Of a DNA stretch of 40,000 nucleotides, positions 27,851 to 37,560 are shown piece by piece. A model generated the notes under the pieces. The model was given only the letters and a program-made list of their open reading frames with translations. It ran no database searches and was not told where the DNA came from. Source of the stretch: Flammeovirgaceae bacterium (GTDB taxonomy: Bacteria; Bacteroidota; Bacteroidia; Cytophagales; Cyclobacteriaceae); NCBI GenBank assembly GCA_012032815.1, contig JAAUQD010000011.1:1-40000 (forward strand), in the 5' to 3' direction. Within the stretch, counting starts at the first letter, position 1; the number at the start of each line of letters is the position of its first letter. The position numbers and the translations under genes are program-made.

Positions 27851-29074
27851 TTAATCAAACCGTATTGCCTGGATAGGTTGAATACGGCTGATCAGCATGG
27901 TGGGTAAAATCAGTACGAGGGTGACAATTAAAAATGTAATCCCATTCAACCAAAGTACGATATCCCAGTTCCAACTGATGGGCACATAACTCATATAATA
28001 ATCCCTGGCATTTAGCGGTATAAGCTTAAACTGGTACTGGAGATAACAGATGCCCAACCCAATGGCATTCCCAATCAACAGCCCGATGCCGATCAACCTA
28101 ATTCCCTGAAATATGAAAACGGAACGGATTGTACGGTTCATGGTGCCCATTGCTTTCAAAATACCTATCATTTGCGTTCGCTCCATAACCAGGATTAGAA
28201 CTACAGAAATCATATTTACACATACCACTGTCAGAATTACACCCAATAATATATTCACCTGGCGCGATATTAATCCGAGCCATTCAAATACCTGAATATA
28301 TTTTTCCGAAACTTTTTCCAGATAGAAATCATAATCCATCTCCTCATTGATGAGCCCGGCAGTTTTGTCCAGTTGTGAAACATCCCGAACGAATAATTGC
28401 AGTCCACCGGCAACGGAATCCGGCCAGTCATTAAGCCGCTGGATGAGGGCCAGATCTCCGATCACAATTTTACTATCAAAATATTCTGAAAGATTGGTTT
28501 CGTACAAACCGCTTACCCTCAATTTTCTGAAGCGGGGTGGATTTTGAAAGAAATGAATAATTATATCATCCCCTGTTTTAATATTCAGCTTGTTGGCAAT
28601 ATTCACACTCAGCATAACTTCCTGCGAATAACCGGAGTCTGGAAAATTTATGAACGAACCTTCGGCAATATTTTCCAGAAATCGTTTTTGGTCAAAACTC
28701 CTTCCCACCCCTCGAAAAACTACGCCCAAAACCTCTTCCTCAGTCTTAATCATTCCCGACTTGTGGCTGTACTCCTGAATATGATCAATTGCCGGATTGC
28801 TGGTCTTATAGCTTCTATATAAATCAATGGGATAATCAAATGGTCGCTCTTCAGGCGAATTGTTCATCGTGAACTTTGAAATCAGCAAGTGACCGCTAAA
28901 ACTATAAATCTTGTTTTGGACAGTTTCCTGAAATCCTTTCATCACAAGAAATGCCACAATCGAAGCAGCCAACCCTATGGCGATGCTTGCAATAGCAATC
29001 CGGTGGATGGTAGATGAAAAGCCTCCCAAATTCTCACGGCTGATTCTTTTGGCGATGAAGTACGACAGGTTCAA
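27851..29074 (-). CDS. LolC/E-type FtsX-like ABC permease
   Basis: The 407-residue protein shows an N-terminal membrane span (IAIASIAIGLAASIVAFLVM), a large periplasmic domain of about 220 residues and three C-terminal spans with the FtsX pattern (VILVMERTQMIGILKAMGTM). The start NLSYFIAKRISRENLGGFSS is typical of Bacteroidota LolE-like proteins that release lipoproteins from the inner membrane. The ATPase partner is not in the window. It converges with the GT2 gene, the two stops being one base apart. Confidence 0.87.
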   Translation of the reverse strand: MNLSYFIAKRISRENLGGFSSTIHRIAIASIAIGLAASIVAFLVMKGFQETVQNKIYSFSGHLLISKFTMNNSPEERPFDYPIDLYRSYKTSNPAIDHIQEYSHKSGMIKTEEEVLGVVFRGVGRSFDQKRFLENIAEGSFINFPDSGYSQEVMLSVNIANKLNIKTGDDIIIHFFQNPPRFRKLRVSGLYETNLSEYFDSKIVIGDLALIQRLNDWPDSVAGGLQLFVRDVSQLDKTAGLINEEMDYDFYLEKVSEKYIQVFEWLGLISRQVNILLGVILTVVCVNMISVVLILVMERTQMIGILKAMGTMNRTIRSVFIFQGIRLIGIGLLIGNAIGLGICYLQYQFKLIPLNARDYYMSYVPISWNWDIVLWLNGITFLIVTLVLILPTMLISRIQPIQAIRFD

Positions 29075-29085
29075 CGTATATGGCT

Positions 29086-29093
29086 TAATTTTG
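29086..29093 (+). promoter_or_regulatory. TAnnTTTG box before the DUF1343 gene
   Basis: TAATTTTG matches the Bacteroidota -7 consensus exactly, 29 bases before the ATG at 29122. The -33 element is not recognisable at the usual distance. Confidence 0.35.
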
Positions 29094-29121
29094 GCTTTAT
29101 CACTGCCAAAATAACGATTAA

Positions 29122-30273
29122 ATGATCAGATCATTTGTATTCCTGCTCTTTTTGCATGTTGGTTCTGCTTTTTCACAATCCACACCAACTCAAATTGCAA
29201 CCGGAGCGCAACAACTCAATCTCCTGATTCCTCAACTGAAAGGAAAGCAAGTCGGATTGGTAGTGAATCATACGGCTACCATTAACAACACTCATCTGGT
29301 CGATTCATTATTGAAACTAAAAATCAATGTTAAAAAAATATTTTCTCCTGAGCATGGATTTCGTGGTACAGCGGATGCGGGAGAAAAGGTAGCTGATGCC
29401 ATCGATCCTAAAACTAAGCTTCCGGTGGTTTCTTTGTATGGTGAAAACCGGAAACCAAAACCCGAACAAACCAGAGATCTTGATGTTATCGTTTTCGATA
29501 TTCAGGATGTAGGCGTTCGATTTTATACCTACATCAGCACACTACATTATGTAATGGAAGCTTGCGCTGAAAATGGAAAAAAACTAATCGTCCTCGATCG
29601 CCCAAATCCGAACGGCCACTACATTGATGGTCCGGTGCTTGATCCATCATTAAAATCTTTTGTTGGAATGCACCCGGTTCCAATTGTACACGGCATGACC
29701 ATCGGAGAATATGCTCAAATGATTAATGGAGAGGGTTGGCTTGGAGATAAGAAGTGTGATCTCACCGTAATCGCCATTAAAAATTATACTCATCGTACGT
29801 CCTATTCGATTCCAATTAAGCCATCTCCCAACCTTCCTACTGACAATGCCATTGCATGGTATCCTTCCATTTGTTTATTTGAAGGAACAGTCATAAGTGT
29901 GGGTAGAGGAACTCAAAATCCCTTTGAAATTTTCGGGCATCCCTTGACACAGAACTTGCAGTATTCGTTTACCCCAAAGAGCATTAAGGGTATGTCTACC
30001 AATCCCCCGTACGAAAACGAAGCTTGTTATGGAGTGGATCTTCGTGCTGCCAAAGCTGAAAAGTTCACGATCAAGTATTTATTGCTGATGTTTCATTTAT
30101 TTCCTGATAAGGAGAAATTCTTCAATACATATTTCGATAAACTAGCCGGGACAAAAAGCCTGCAGGAGCAAATTAAAAACGGACTCAACGAAGAGAAAAT
30201 AAAAGACTCATGGAAACCCGGGCTTGACGCCTTTAAAGAAACACGAAAAAAATATCTGATCTACCCGGATTAA
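29122..30273 (+). CDS. DUF1343 protein, NamZ-like exo-N-acetylmuramidase
   Basis: After a signal peptide (FVFLLFLHVGSAFSQ) the 383-residue protein shows the DUF1343 hallmarks: GLVVNHTATINN, FSPEHGFRGTADAGE, DIQDVGVRFYTYISTLHYVM, DRPNPNGHYIDGPVLD and the FEGTVISVGRGT region. Members such as NamZ of Bacillus and Tannerella remove N-acetylmuramic acid from the ends of peptidoglycan fragments. Acting in the periplasm, it probably serves cell-wall recycling. endonuclease III follows after three bases. Confidence 0.9.
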   Translation: MIRSFVFLLFLHVGSAFSQSTPTQIATGAQQLNLLIPQLKGKQVGLVVNHTATINNTHLVDSLLKLKINVKKIFSPEHGFRGTADAGEKVADAIDPKTKLPVVSLYGENRKPKPEQTRDLDVIVFDIQDVGVRFYTYISTLHYVMEACAENGKKLIVLDRPNPNGHYIDGPVLDPSLKSFVGMHPVPIVHGMTIGEYAQMINGEGWLGDKKCDLTVIAIKNYTHRTSYSIPIKPSPNLPTDNAIAWYPSICLFEGTVISVGRGTQNPFEIFGHPLTQNLQYSFTPKSIKGMSTNPPYENEACYGVDLRAAKAEKFTIKYLLLMFHLFPDKEKFFNTYFDKLAGTKSLQEQIKNGLNEEKIKDSWKPGLDAFKETRKKYLIYPD

Positions 30274-30276
30274 TTC

Positions 30277-30921
30277 ATGCCTCGTATATCACAAGGAGAG
30301 AAAATAAAGGATATCCTGAAAATCCTTAACCGTCATTATCCAAATCCGGCAGTGCCACTTCATCACAAAGATGCTTACACACTGCTTATTTCGGTTTTGT
30401 TATCAGCCCAATGCACGGATGAGCGCGTCAATAAAACAACACCTCTTCTGTTTAAGCAAGCGGACAATCCATATGATATGATAAAGCTTTCGGTGGAAGA
30501 AATCAGGGAGATCATAAAACCATGTGGCCTCTCCCCGATGAAATCGAAGGGAATTGCCGGACTTTCTAAAATAATTGTGGAAAAGCATGACGGCAACGTT
30601 CCGGACACGTTTGAGGATCTAGAAGCACTTCCGGCTGTAGGCCATAAAACAGCATCAGTAGTAATGACCCAATGGTTTGGCAAACCTGCCTTCCCGGTAG
30701 ATACGCATATCCATCGGCTGGCTCATCGGTGGGGACTTTCATCCGGCAAAAATGTTGAACAAACTGAAAAAGACCTGAAAAAAATTATTCCTGAAAAAAT
30801 ATGGAATAAAGCACACTTGCAGATCATTTATTTTGGACGTGAATATTGTCCGGCACGCGGCCATGTTTGGACCAGTTGTCCGATTTGCAAAAAATACATG
30901 AGGCAGGAATTACGAGACTGA
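30277..30921 (+). CDS. nth: endonuclease III, with incomplete Fe-S cluster motif
   Basis: The 214-residue DNA glycosylase/AP lyase has the helix-hairpin-helix with catalytic lysine (LPAVGHKTASVVM) and the catalytic aspartate in FPVDTHIHRLAHRWGL. In the standard enzyme four cysteines (C-x6-C-x2-C-x5-C) hold a 4Fe-4S cluster. Here the tail reads YCPARGHVWTSCPICKK, with three cysteines in C-x9-C-x2-C spacing and no fourth, so the cluster is probably lost. It removes oxidised pyrimidines from DNA. It follows the DUF1343 gene after three bases and its end overlaps the converging membrane gene by 12 bases. Confidence 0.93.
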   Translation: MPRISQGEKIKDILKILNRHYPNPAVPLHHKDAYTLLISVLLSAQCTDERVNKTTPLLFKQADNPYDMIKLSVEEIREIIKPCGLSPMKSKGIAGLSKIIVEKHDGNVPDTFEDLEALPAVGHKTASVVMTQWFGKPAFPVDTHIHRLAHRWGLSSGKNVEQTEKDLKKIIPEKIWNKAHLQIIYFGREYCPARGHVWTSCPICKKYMRQELRD

Positions 30922-31275
30922 TTTTTTAAACATCGTAAAAAACAGCAGCGGAAGAAAGCCAAAAATAAATAGTCCACTTCCAACCATCAGCAGAATATCT
31001 GCTCCCTGCAAATGCCACAGCTTAAAAATGATCGAAAGACCGGCAAGTATACCACTGACCAGACCAAAGAGAAACTTTAGTCTTTCGACCTTTGTCCGTT
31101 TAATGGTGCTCTTGAAAAAATCAACGGCTAGCATGGGCAAATAAATAAAGGCAAAGCCCGCAAATCCCCAGATTGACAACTCGCTTCCTCCGGGCCATTG
31201 GAGGATGCTAAAAACCCATCCCAATGAAAAAGCAACAGTTGAAATCAGCCCAATAATAAACTTAAGCATCTTCAT
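30910..31275 (-). CDS. four-span membrane protein, GldL-like repeat
   Basis: The 121-residue protein has four hydrophobic helices arranged as two similar halves: LGWVFSILQWPGGSELSIWG and LSIIFKLWHLQGADILLMVG. The pattern of an aromatic/basic helix end followed by W-P-G or L-Q-G-A recalls the membrane part of the gliding motor protein GldL, but the long cytoplasmic tail of GldL is absent. The function is unknown; many Bacteroidota carry such short proteins. It overlaps the 3' end of nth and is divergent from fmt. Confidence 0.75.
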   Translation of the reverse strand: MKMLKFIIGLISTVAFSLGWVFSILQWPGGSELSIWGFAGFAFIYLPMLAVDFFKSTIKRTKVERLKFLFGLVSGILAGLSIIFKLWHLQGADILLMVGSGLFIFGFLPLLFFTMFKKSVS

Positions 31276-31337
31276 GTGTAAAATATTTTATCAAAGTAAA
31301 AAGAATAACACACATGTCGCTTCGAAAATTGAATGTT

Positions 31338-31345
31338 TATATTTG
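31338..31345 (+). promoter_or_regulatory. TAnnTTTG box before fmt
   Basis: TATATTTG matches the -7 consensus exactly, 12 bases before the ATG of fmt, which would leave a very short leader. No good -33 element is visible. It would drive the long operon that ends with the TauE-type gene. Confidence 0.35.
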
Positions 31346-31357
31346 ACGCTTACTGAT

Positions 31358-32274
31358 ATGACTGCATTACGAATCATATTTATGGGTACTCCCGAGTTTG
31401 CTGTACCCAGCCTCAACATTCTGATCAGGAATAATTTTAATGTAGTTGCCGTAATTACGGCAGTTGATAAACCACAAGGTCGTGGTCAAAAAATCGGGTA
31501 CTCCCCTGTTAAAGAATGTGCATTAAATAATTCTATCCCAATTTTGCAGCCCACTAATCTTAAAGACGCTGAATTCATTCATCAACTCAAATCCCTGAAG
31601 GCTGACCTGCAAATTGTTGTTGCCTTTCGCATGTTGCCGGAGGTCGTGTGGAACATGCCTCCCTTAGGAACTATAAATCTGCATGCTTCTCTTCTTCCCC
31701 ACTATCGCGGTGCAGCACCCATCAATTGGGCGATTATAAATGGTGAAAAGGAAACTGGCGTAACGACTTTCTTTTTGCAACACGAAATAGATACCGGTGA
31801 AATTTTGTTTCAGGAAAAAGAACCTATTCATGCCCAAGACGATGCTGGTACATTGTACGAACGACTTAAGATAAAAGGTGCTGACCTGATTCTTAGGTCT
31901 ACTAAAGCGATTGGGGAAGGTCAGTTTAAAACGGTTTCTCAGCCTATTGGAAGTGATTTGAAGAAAGCACCAAAAATTTTTAAAGAGATATGCGAAATTA
32001 ATTGGGATAGAAAGAGCGAAGCGGTTCGGAATTTTATTCGGGGGCTATCGCCCTACCCGGCAGCCTGGTCAATAATCAATGGCAGGAAGTATAAAATATA
32101 TCTTGTCAAAATGGTTAGTGACAATAAAGTTTCAGCAGCAGGAGAAATTCAGACTGACCAAAAATCTTTTTTATTGATCAAAACTAAAGACGGATGGGTT
32201 TCAATTCTTGAGCTGCAGCTGATGGAAAACGAAGAATGAAGATTGAGGAATTCTTTAGAGGTAATAAAATATGA
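31358..32274 (+). CDS. fmt: methionyl-tRNA formyltransferase, frameshifted at the end
   Basis: The start MTALRIIFMGTPEFAVPSLN is the normal Fmt beginning; an open frame runs further upstream to 31205 but covers non-coding sequence. The catalytic region includes HASLLPHYRGAAPINWAIIN. The printed frame stops at 32239 after LMENEE. One G added near 32223 gives [20 protein letters not shown] and a TGA overlapping the ATG of the next gene by ATGA, with a normal 305 residues. Fmt formylates initiator Met-tRNA. It heads the operon with folA, another folate enzyme. Confidence 0.93.
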
Positions 32275-32885
32275 GAACTGAACAGGGGATATTTTGTCTT
32301 TGTATTACTATGCTTTTATCCACATCCTCACGTTGTCAAGTGGTACAAAAAGGCGACTTCACTCTAGGCGGTGGAGTTGACTATATCGAATTCACTTCAT
32401 TTCAACCCCGGTATGTTGTGAGTCTGAATGGCGAAAACAGGATTGGCCAACATTTCACCACATTTTTTGTGTTGGATGCGGCCAGAGATTACCTGCATTT
32501 TGGACCCGGAACTATTTTCCTTCCATTGGGCCTTCTCCTTTTGAATTCAGATGAATCCTCTTTTGGTGATTTCTTATCAGGTTTGCTTTTTGTAGGGACA
32601 TCATTAGAACACATTGGTTATAGTTTACCTATGGGGCATCATGCCGAGATTATCCCGTATGTAAGTATGCTTCGTTTTCGATTTATGTGGGATGGTCCAA
32701 CAACTCCAGGCAATGGTAATTATGTATCCGGATCACTCGGAGTAAAACTTCAATACTTGTTTAAGGAGCGTTGGTATACATCCGCTCATGTTGAATATTC
32801 GCAACTGTATTATTCAGGAAGGCCAGGTGGTATTGAATCTGGTGTTTCGGTTAATTACATCGTAAAAAGTAATACTGTAAAATGA
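32271..32885 (+). CDS. exported beta-rich protein of unknown function
   Basis: The 204-residue protein has a plausible signal segment ([17 protein letters not shown]) and many alternating short strands with aromatic girdles ([29 protein letters not shown]), as in small outer-membrane beta barrels. I do not recognise a family. ATGA overlaps link it to fmt before and folA after, so it is cotranscribed. The function cannot be inferred. Confidence 0.7.
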   Translation: MRTEQGIFCLCITMLLSTSSRCQVVQKGDFTLGGGVDYIEFTSFQPRYVVSLNGENRIGQHFTTFFVLDAARDYLHFGPGTIFLPLGLLLLNSDESSFGDFLSGLLFVGTSLEHIGYSLPMGHHAEIIPYVSMLRFRFMWDGPTTPGNGNYVSGSLGVKLQYLFKERWYTSAHVEYSQLYYSGRPGGIESGVSVNYIVKSNTVK

Positions 32886-33382
32886 TCATCTCTTTAATAG
32901 CTGCCGTTTCTAAAAACCGGGTCATTGGAAGAAACAATGATTTGCCCTGGCATTTACCCGATGATATGAAGTACTTTATGAAAACCACATCAGGGCATCA
33001 CGTAATTATGGGCCGAAAAAACTACCAATCCATTCCTGAAAAATTCAGGCCTTTGCCCAACCGGACTAATATTGTGGTAACCCGACAATCTATATTTGAA
33101 GCTCCGGGCTGCACCATCGCAAACAATATCAATGAATCACTCAACATAGCCAGAGTTGCCGGTGAAAAGGAAGTTTTTATAATTGGAGGTGCCGAAATTT
33201 ACATTGAAGGAATTGCCATTGCAGAAAAGTTATACCTGACTGAAATTAACGCAACGATTAATGGAGACACGTACTTTCCTGAATTCGATAAAACAAAATG
33301 GATTGAAGAAAGCCGAAAACACCATGCACATGATGAGCGCCACCACTATTCCTTTGATTTTGTAGTCTACAAAAGAAAATAG
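32882..33382 (+). CDS. folA: dihydrofolate reductase
   Basis: The 166-residue enzyme starts [20 protein letters not shown], followed by [10 protein letters not shown] with the catalytic acid (D27 equivalent), [15 protein letters not shown] with the NADPH-binding glycine, and [11 protein letters not shown]. It reduces dihydrofolate to tetrahydrofolate. It lies two genes after fmt, which uses formyl-tetrahydrofolate. The four-base overlap with the previous gene indicates coupling. Confidence 0.97.
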   Translation: MIISLIAAVSKNRVIGRNNDLPWHLPDDMKYFMKTTSGHHVIMGRKNYQSIPEKFRPLPNRTNIVVTRQSIFEAPGCTIANNINESLNIARVAGEKEVFIIGGAEIYIEGIAIAEKLYLTEINATINGDTYFPEFDKTKWIEESRKHHAHDERHHYSFDFVVYKRK

Positions 33383-33402
33383 TAATATTACCTGACTAAG
33401 CT

Positions 33403-33777
33403 ATGGAGACACACAAACGTATTCTGGGAATTCTTTTTGTTATAACCGGAGCCTTTCAGTTAATTATACTGACCATTCTTTCCATTTTCTTTTCCACCAT
33501 CTTTTCTTTTGCTTTAAGTCAGGTGGATGGTGATGAGCGCATGATCACAGAGACCATACTTGGCATTGTACGATTTATTCCAATGTTCATCATCATTTTT
33601 ATAAGTATCCCTTCATTAATTGCAGGCGCAGGGCTGCTGAGCAAGCAAAAGTGGGCGATGATACTTGCATTGATTATTGGTTGCTTAAAACTTTTTTCAT
33701 TTCCTGTAGGTACGGCTTTGGGAATTTATACCATCTGGGTGTACGCTGAGGATCAAAAGCAATTAAACCCTTCATGA
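33403..33777 (+). CDS. small membrane protein of unknown function
   Basis: The 124-residue protein has about four hydrophobic segments and a short hydrophilic end (YAEDQKQLNPS). I recognise no named family. Its stop overlaps the start of the SDR gene by ATGA, so both are made from the same transcript. Confidence 0.65.
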   Translation: METHKRILGILFVITGAFQLIILTILSIFFSTIFSFALSQVDGDERMITETILGIVRFIPMFIIIFISIPSLIAGAGLLSKQKWAMILALIIGCLKLFSFPVGTALGIYTIWVYAEDQKQLNPS

Positions 33778-34577
33778 CTTACTTTTCGAATAAGGTAGTC
33801 TGGCTGACGGGTGCTTCGTCCGGTATTGGTGAAGCTGTAGCCTATGAGCTGGTTACTCAGGGTGCAATGTTGATTATGTCATCAAGAAGAAAAGAAGAAC
33901 TGGAGCGCGTAAAGGGAAATATGGATTCCACCATGCATGGACGTGTGAAGATTCTTCCACTCGATTTATCGAAATCGGAAACCCTGACCCTCAGCGCTGA
34001 GGCTGCCGTCCAATTATTTGGTCGGGTTGATATTCTAATTAATAATGGCGGGATAAGCCAACGAAGTCTTGCACGTGATACCAAACTGGAAGTGGATCGG
34101 GCTGTCATGGAAGTTGATTATTTCGGAACGGTGGGACTTACCAAAGCACTTCTTCCACATTTTTTGAAAAGGAAATACGGACATATTGTAACCGTGACGA
34201 GTGTTATCGGAAAAATCGGGACACCTTACCGGTCAGGGTATGCTGCCGCGAAACATGCACTTCATGGATTTTTTGATTCGTTGCGTGCCGAAGTTTGGAA
34301 AGATAACATTTATGTCACGCTTATTCTTCCGGGATGGATTCGAACTAACGTTACATTAAATGCCTTAACCGGTGACGGCAGTAAGCTCAATGAAATGGAT
34401 CATTCAACAGATGCCGGACTAAAGCCGGGAGATTTGGCCAAAAAAATGTTGAGAGCAATCGCGGCCAGAAAACGAGAAGTGTATATCGGTGGAATGAAAG
34501 AATGGTTGGCCATAACGGTAAAACGCTTCACACCCGGCTTGTTTGCAAAAATTATTCGCAAGGCTAAGGTACGCTGA
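33774..34577 (+). CDS. short-chain dehydrogenase/reductase
   Basis: The 267-residue classical SDR has the cofactor motif TGASSGIGEA, NNGGISQRS in place of NNAG, and the active-site S...YxxxK in TSVIGKIGTPYRSGYAAAKH. RR near residue 40 after the second strand (SSRRKEE) favours NADPH. It resembles the DHRS7B-like group. The position upstream of the flavoprotein-polyketide synthase genes makes a reductive or tailoring step possible, but the gene is also common outside such clusters. Confidence 0.88.
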   Translation: MTYFSNKVVWLTGASSGIGEAVAYELVTQGAMLIMSSRRKEELERVKGNMDSTMHGRVKILPLDLSKSETLTLSAEAAVQLFGRVDILINNGGISQRSLARDTKLEVDRAVMEVDYFGTVGLTKALLPHFLKRKYGHIVTVTSVIGKIGTPYRSGYAAAKHALHGFFDSLRAEVWKDNIYVTLILPGWIRTNVTLNALTGDGSKLNEMDHSTDAGLKPGDLAKKMLRAIAARKREVYIGGMKEWLAITVKRFTPGLFAKIIRKAKVR

Positions 34578-34615
34578 TCGGCTATTCGCTACACTTCTAA
34601 ATCATTGATGTTTTT

Positions 34616-35722
34616 TTGAAAACGGTAATCATTATTGGGGGAGGATTGTCCGGACTGATAGCAGGTATTCGCTTAAGTCGTGCGGGATTTAAATGTACGC
34701 TCATTGAAAAGAAAATTTATCCGTTTCACAGGGTTTGCGGGGAGTACATTTCAAATGAAACTCTTGAATTTCTGACTACCGAAAATCTATATCCGGCAGA
34801 ATTCCATCCCGCTCAAATCCACCGGTTTCAACTAAGTACAACTTCCGGAAAGCAGGCCACTCTTTCGCTGGACCTTGGTGGTTTTGGAATAAGTCGCTAC
34901 GCCATGGACAATTTTCTGTATGAAATCGCTCTTTCAGCAGGAGTCGCCTGTCACTTAAATGAAGAAGTCATTGAAGTTGCTTCGCACAAAAACACTTTCT
35001 TGGTGAAATCCGATAAGAAACAATATACGGGTGATTTGGTTATAGGAGGCATGGGAAAGCGGTCAAGGATTGATGCATCACTAAATCGCAGCTATTTCAC
35101 GAAACCTTCACCTTATGCTGCTGTTAAATATCATATCGTTTCTGATCACGCTCACGACACCATCGCTCTCCATAATTTCGCTGGCGGGTATTGCGGGGTT
35201 AGCAACATTGAAAATAATAAAACCAATTTATGCTACCTGGTGCATCGTGATTTACTTCGACATGCAGGAGATATAAAAACACTTGAAGAGAAAGTACTAT
35301 TTAAAAACCCTTTATTAAAAAAAATATTCACAACTTCAGAATTTCTATTTGAGAAACCTGAAACTATTAGTGAGATATCATTTGTTACCAAAGAACCCGT
35401 ATGGAAAAACATAGTAATGACTGGTGATGCCGCAGGTATGATTGCGCCTTTGTGTGGAAATGGCATGGCTATGGCCATCCATTCCGCAAAACTCCTGACC
35501 GACATCCTAATTGAAAATGAAACCCGAAGTCAAGCCTATATAGAAAAAATATACAGTCGGGTTTGGAAGCAACATTTCTCCAGTCGCCTTCGATTTGGTC
35601 GATTCGTACAAAACAATTTATTCGGCAATTCATGGAGTTCAAATCTCGCTATGCGAATAGCCGTTGATCTGCCCATCATCGCGCGATGGATTATACGAAA
35701 TACGCATGGCAAATCTTTTTAA
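34616..35722 (+). CDS. FAD-dependent monooxygenase/oxidoreductase (geranylgeranyl-reductase-like)
   Basis: The Rossmann motif IIIGGGLSGLIAGIRLSRAG opens the protein, and the second FAD motif GDAAGMIAPLCGNGMAMAIH lies near residue 270, as in PHBH-type flavoproteins. The start as printed is TTG 34616. An ATG at 34608 would be in frame if the T7 run after it had eight bases (MFFLKTVIII), so one lost T is likely. It is three bases upstream of the type III polyketide synthase. A hydroxylase acting on an alkylresorcinol, like SrsC of Streptomyces, is a plausible role (inference from order and family). Confidence 0.85.
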   Translation: MKTVIIIGGGLSGLIAGIRLSRAGFKCTLIEKKIYPFHRVCGEYISNETLEFLTTENLYPAEFHPAQIHRFQLSTTSGKQATLSLDLGGFGISRYAMDNFLYEIALSAGVACHLNEEVIEVASHKNTFLVKSDKKQYTGDLVIGGMGKRSRIDASLNRSYFTKPSPYAAVKYHIVSDHAHDTIALHNFAGGYCGVSNIENNKTNLCYLVHRDLLRHAGDIKTLEEKVLFKNPLLKKIFTTSEFLFEKPETISEISFVTKEPVWKNIVMTGDAAGMIAPLCGNGMAMAIHSAKLLTDILIENETRSQAYIEKIYSRVWKQHFSSRLRFGRFVQNNLFGNSWSSNLAMRIAVDLPIIARWIIRNTHGKSF

Positions 35723-35725
35723 ACA

Positions 35726-36828
35726 ATGAGCTACATCACATCTATTGGCACAGCGGTACCCGATCACAAATTTGATCAGGCCGAAATCGGTGCGTTTATG
35801 GAAAAGGCGATGCAGCTTTCGGAACGCGACAAAAGAAAATTGCGCACCGTGTTTCAAAAAAGCGGAATAGAAACCCGTTATTCTGTTCTTTCAGACTACG
35901 GCAAAATGAAGGATTTTTCCTTTTACGCCAATACAAAAGATTTTGAACCGTTTCCCACAACTTCTCAGCGTCTTGATGAGTTCCAAAAAAATGCGGTGTC
36001 TCTAAGCAGTAGAGCGATTAAAGATTGTCTCGGCTATCATAAAAAACTAAGCATTCAACAAATCACCCATTTGATTGTAGTTAGCTGTACCGGATTATAT
36101 GCTCCCGGTCTCGATATTGACCTGATTAAATCTCTTGGATTAAAGTATGATGTACAACGAACCTGTATAAATTTTATGGGTTGCTATGCCGCCTTCAATG
36201 CACTAAAAATTGGTGATGCTGTTTGTAAATCAGATTCAACTGCGAAGGTCCTTATTGTGTGTACGGAGTTATGCAGCTTGCATTTCCAAAAGGAAGTCAA
36301 TGATGATAACATGTTGGCCAACGCGTTGTTTGCAGATGGGAGTGCAGCCATTTTAATGGAATCTACACCACGAAAAGGCATCAATCTAAATCCAGAGGCA
36401 TTTCATAATTCCCTTGCTGTGAACGGAGCTGAGCATATGACATGGAGCGTGGGGAACATAGGATTTGAAATGAAACTGTCATCGTATGTACCCGATGTCA
36501 TTCAATCAGGAATTTCTAAACTGACATCCGATCTATTAAAAAAAATACAAATCAAACCATCTGGAATCAGGTATTTTGCCATCCACCCGGGAGGTAAAAA
36601 ATTCTTCAGGTAATCGAGGAGGAACTCCACCTCACCAAAAAGCAAACAACTTCAGCTCATTCGGTATTAGCTGGATACGGCAACATGTCATCACCCACAG
36701 TTTTGTTTGTACTGAAAGAAATTATGAAAAATCTAACACCGGATGATGAAGGGCAAAGAATTCTAAGTTTCGCCTTTGGTCCCGGTCTTACCATGGAAAG
36801 TATGTTATTAAAAATACAATTCAACTGA
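35726..36828 (+). CDS. type III polyketide synthase, frameshifted
   Basis: The chalcone/alkylresorcinol-synthase fold is evident from RTCINFMGCYAAFNA with the catalytic cysteine (C153), YFAIHPGG with the histidine (H287) and, after a frameshift, AGYGNMSSPT with the asparagine (N320). The frame breaks at the A run near 36596-36601; one more A gives HPGGKKILQVIEEELHLTKK and a 367-residue enzyme whose TGA overlaps the next ATG by one base. Such enzymes extend a starter acyl-CoA with malonyl-CoA to make resorcinols or pyrones, often phenolic lipids. Confidence 0.93.
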
Positions 36829-37521
36829 TGCCTGATCTTTCCAGGCGTTCGTTGCAGGCGGAACTCATGGACAATCTTGATTGTGAAGGTAAAGTTGTAG
36901 AGCAGACGCTCTACGAACTGGATGTTATCAACAAGTGGCTCGGAGGAAATGCCGTAACGCTCAACGGCCTAAAGAAACTACTTGATAATTCTACTGTACC
37001 GATACAAATCGTTGATATAGGATGTGGAAGTGGAGAAATGTTGAAAAAAATCAATCACCATTATAATAGCCGCTCCATTTTTCTAACGGGCATTGATGCT
37101 AACCCAAACATAGTTGCGCTGGCTCAACGACATACCGGCAATGTTTCCAACATTCAACTTATTTGTGAGAATATTCTTACAGAAAGTTTCTACCAAAAAA
37201 ATTGATTGTCGTACTGGCTACACTTTTTCTCCATCATTTACGAATGATCAACTCGTAAACATATTTAAAAGACTTAAGCAGCAGGCCCGAATAGGCATCG
37301 TAGTCAACGATCTTCACCGGCATGCATTGGCCTACTATTCAATCATGTGGATTACCCGGCTCTTTTCAAAATCGGAAATGGTAAAAATCGATGCGCCTCT
37401 TTCTGTACTACGGGGATTCAGACGCAGCGAAATCATTTCCATTCTGAATCAGGCTGAAATAACAAACTATACGCTCCGATGGAAGTGGGCATTCCGATGG
37501 CAGCTTATTATCCGTGTGTAG
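36828..37521 (+). CDS. class I SAM-dependent methyltransferase, frameshifted twice
   Basis: The SAM-binding motif I reads IVDIGCGSGEMLKKI, followed by LTGIDANPNIVALA and FLHHF after repair. The frame breaks at A7 near 37194-37200 (one more A gives YQKKLIVVLATLFLHH) and at TTT near 37238 (one more T gives HHFTNDQLVNIFKR). The repaired length is 231 residues. It overlaps the polyketide synthase stop and belongs to the flavoprotein-synthase-methyltransferase trio, so it should methylate a polyketide product, as SrsB does. Confidence 0.87.
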
Positions 37522-37560
37522 CGTTGCTCCCATTCATCATTTCGCTATTTTGCTTTCGCA

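Noticed and set aside
31205-31357. N-terminal extension of fmt
   Set aside because: The real start MTALRIIFMGTPEFAVPS fits the family exactly; the extension runs through the divergent intergenic region and the -7 box.
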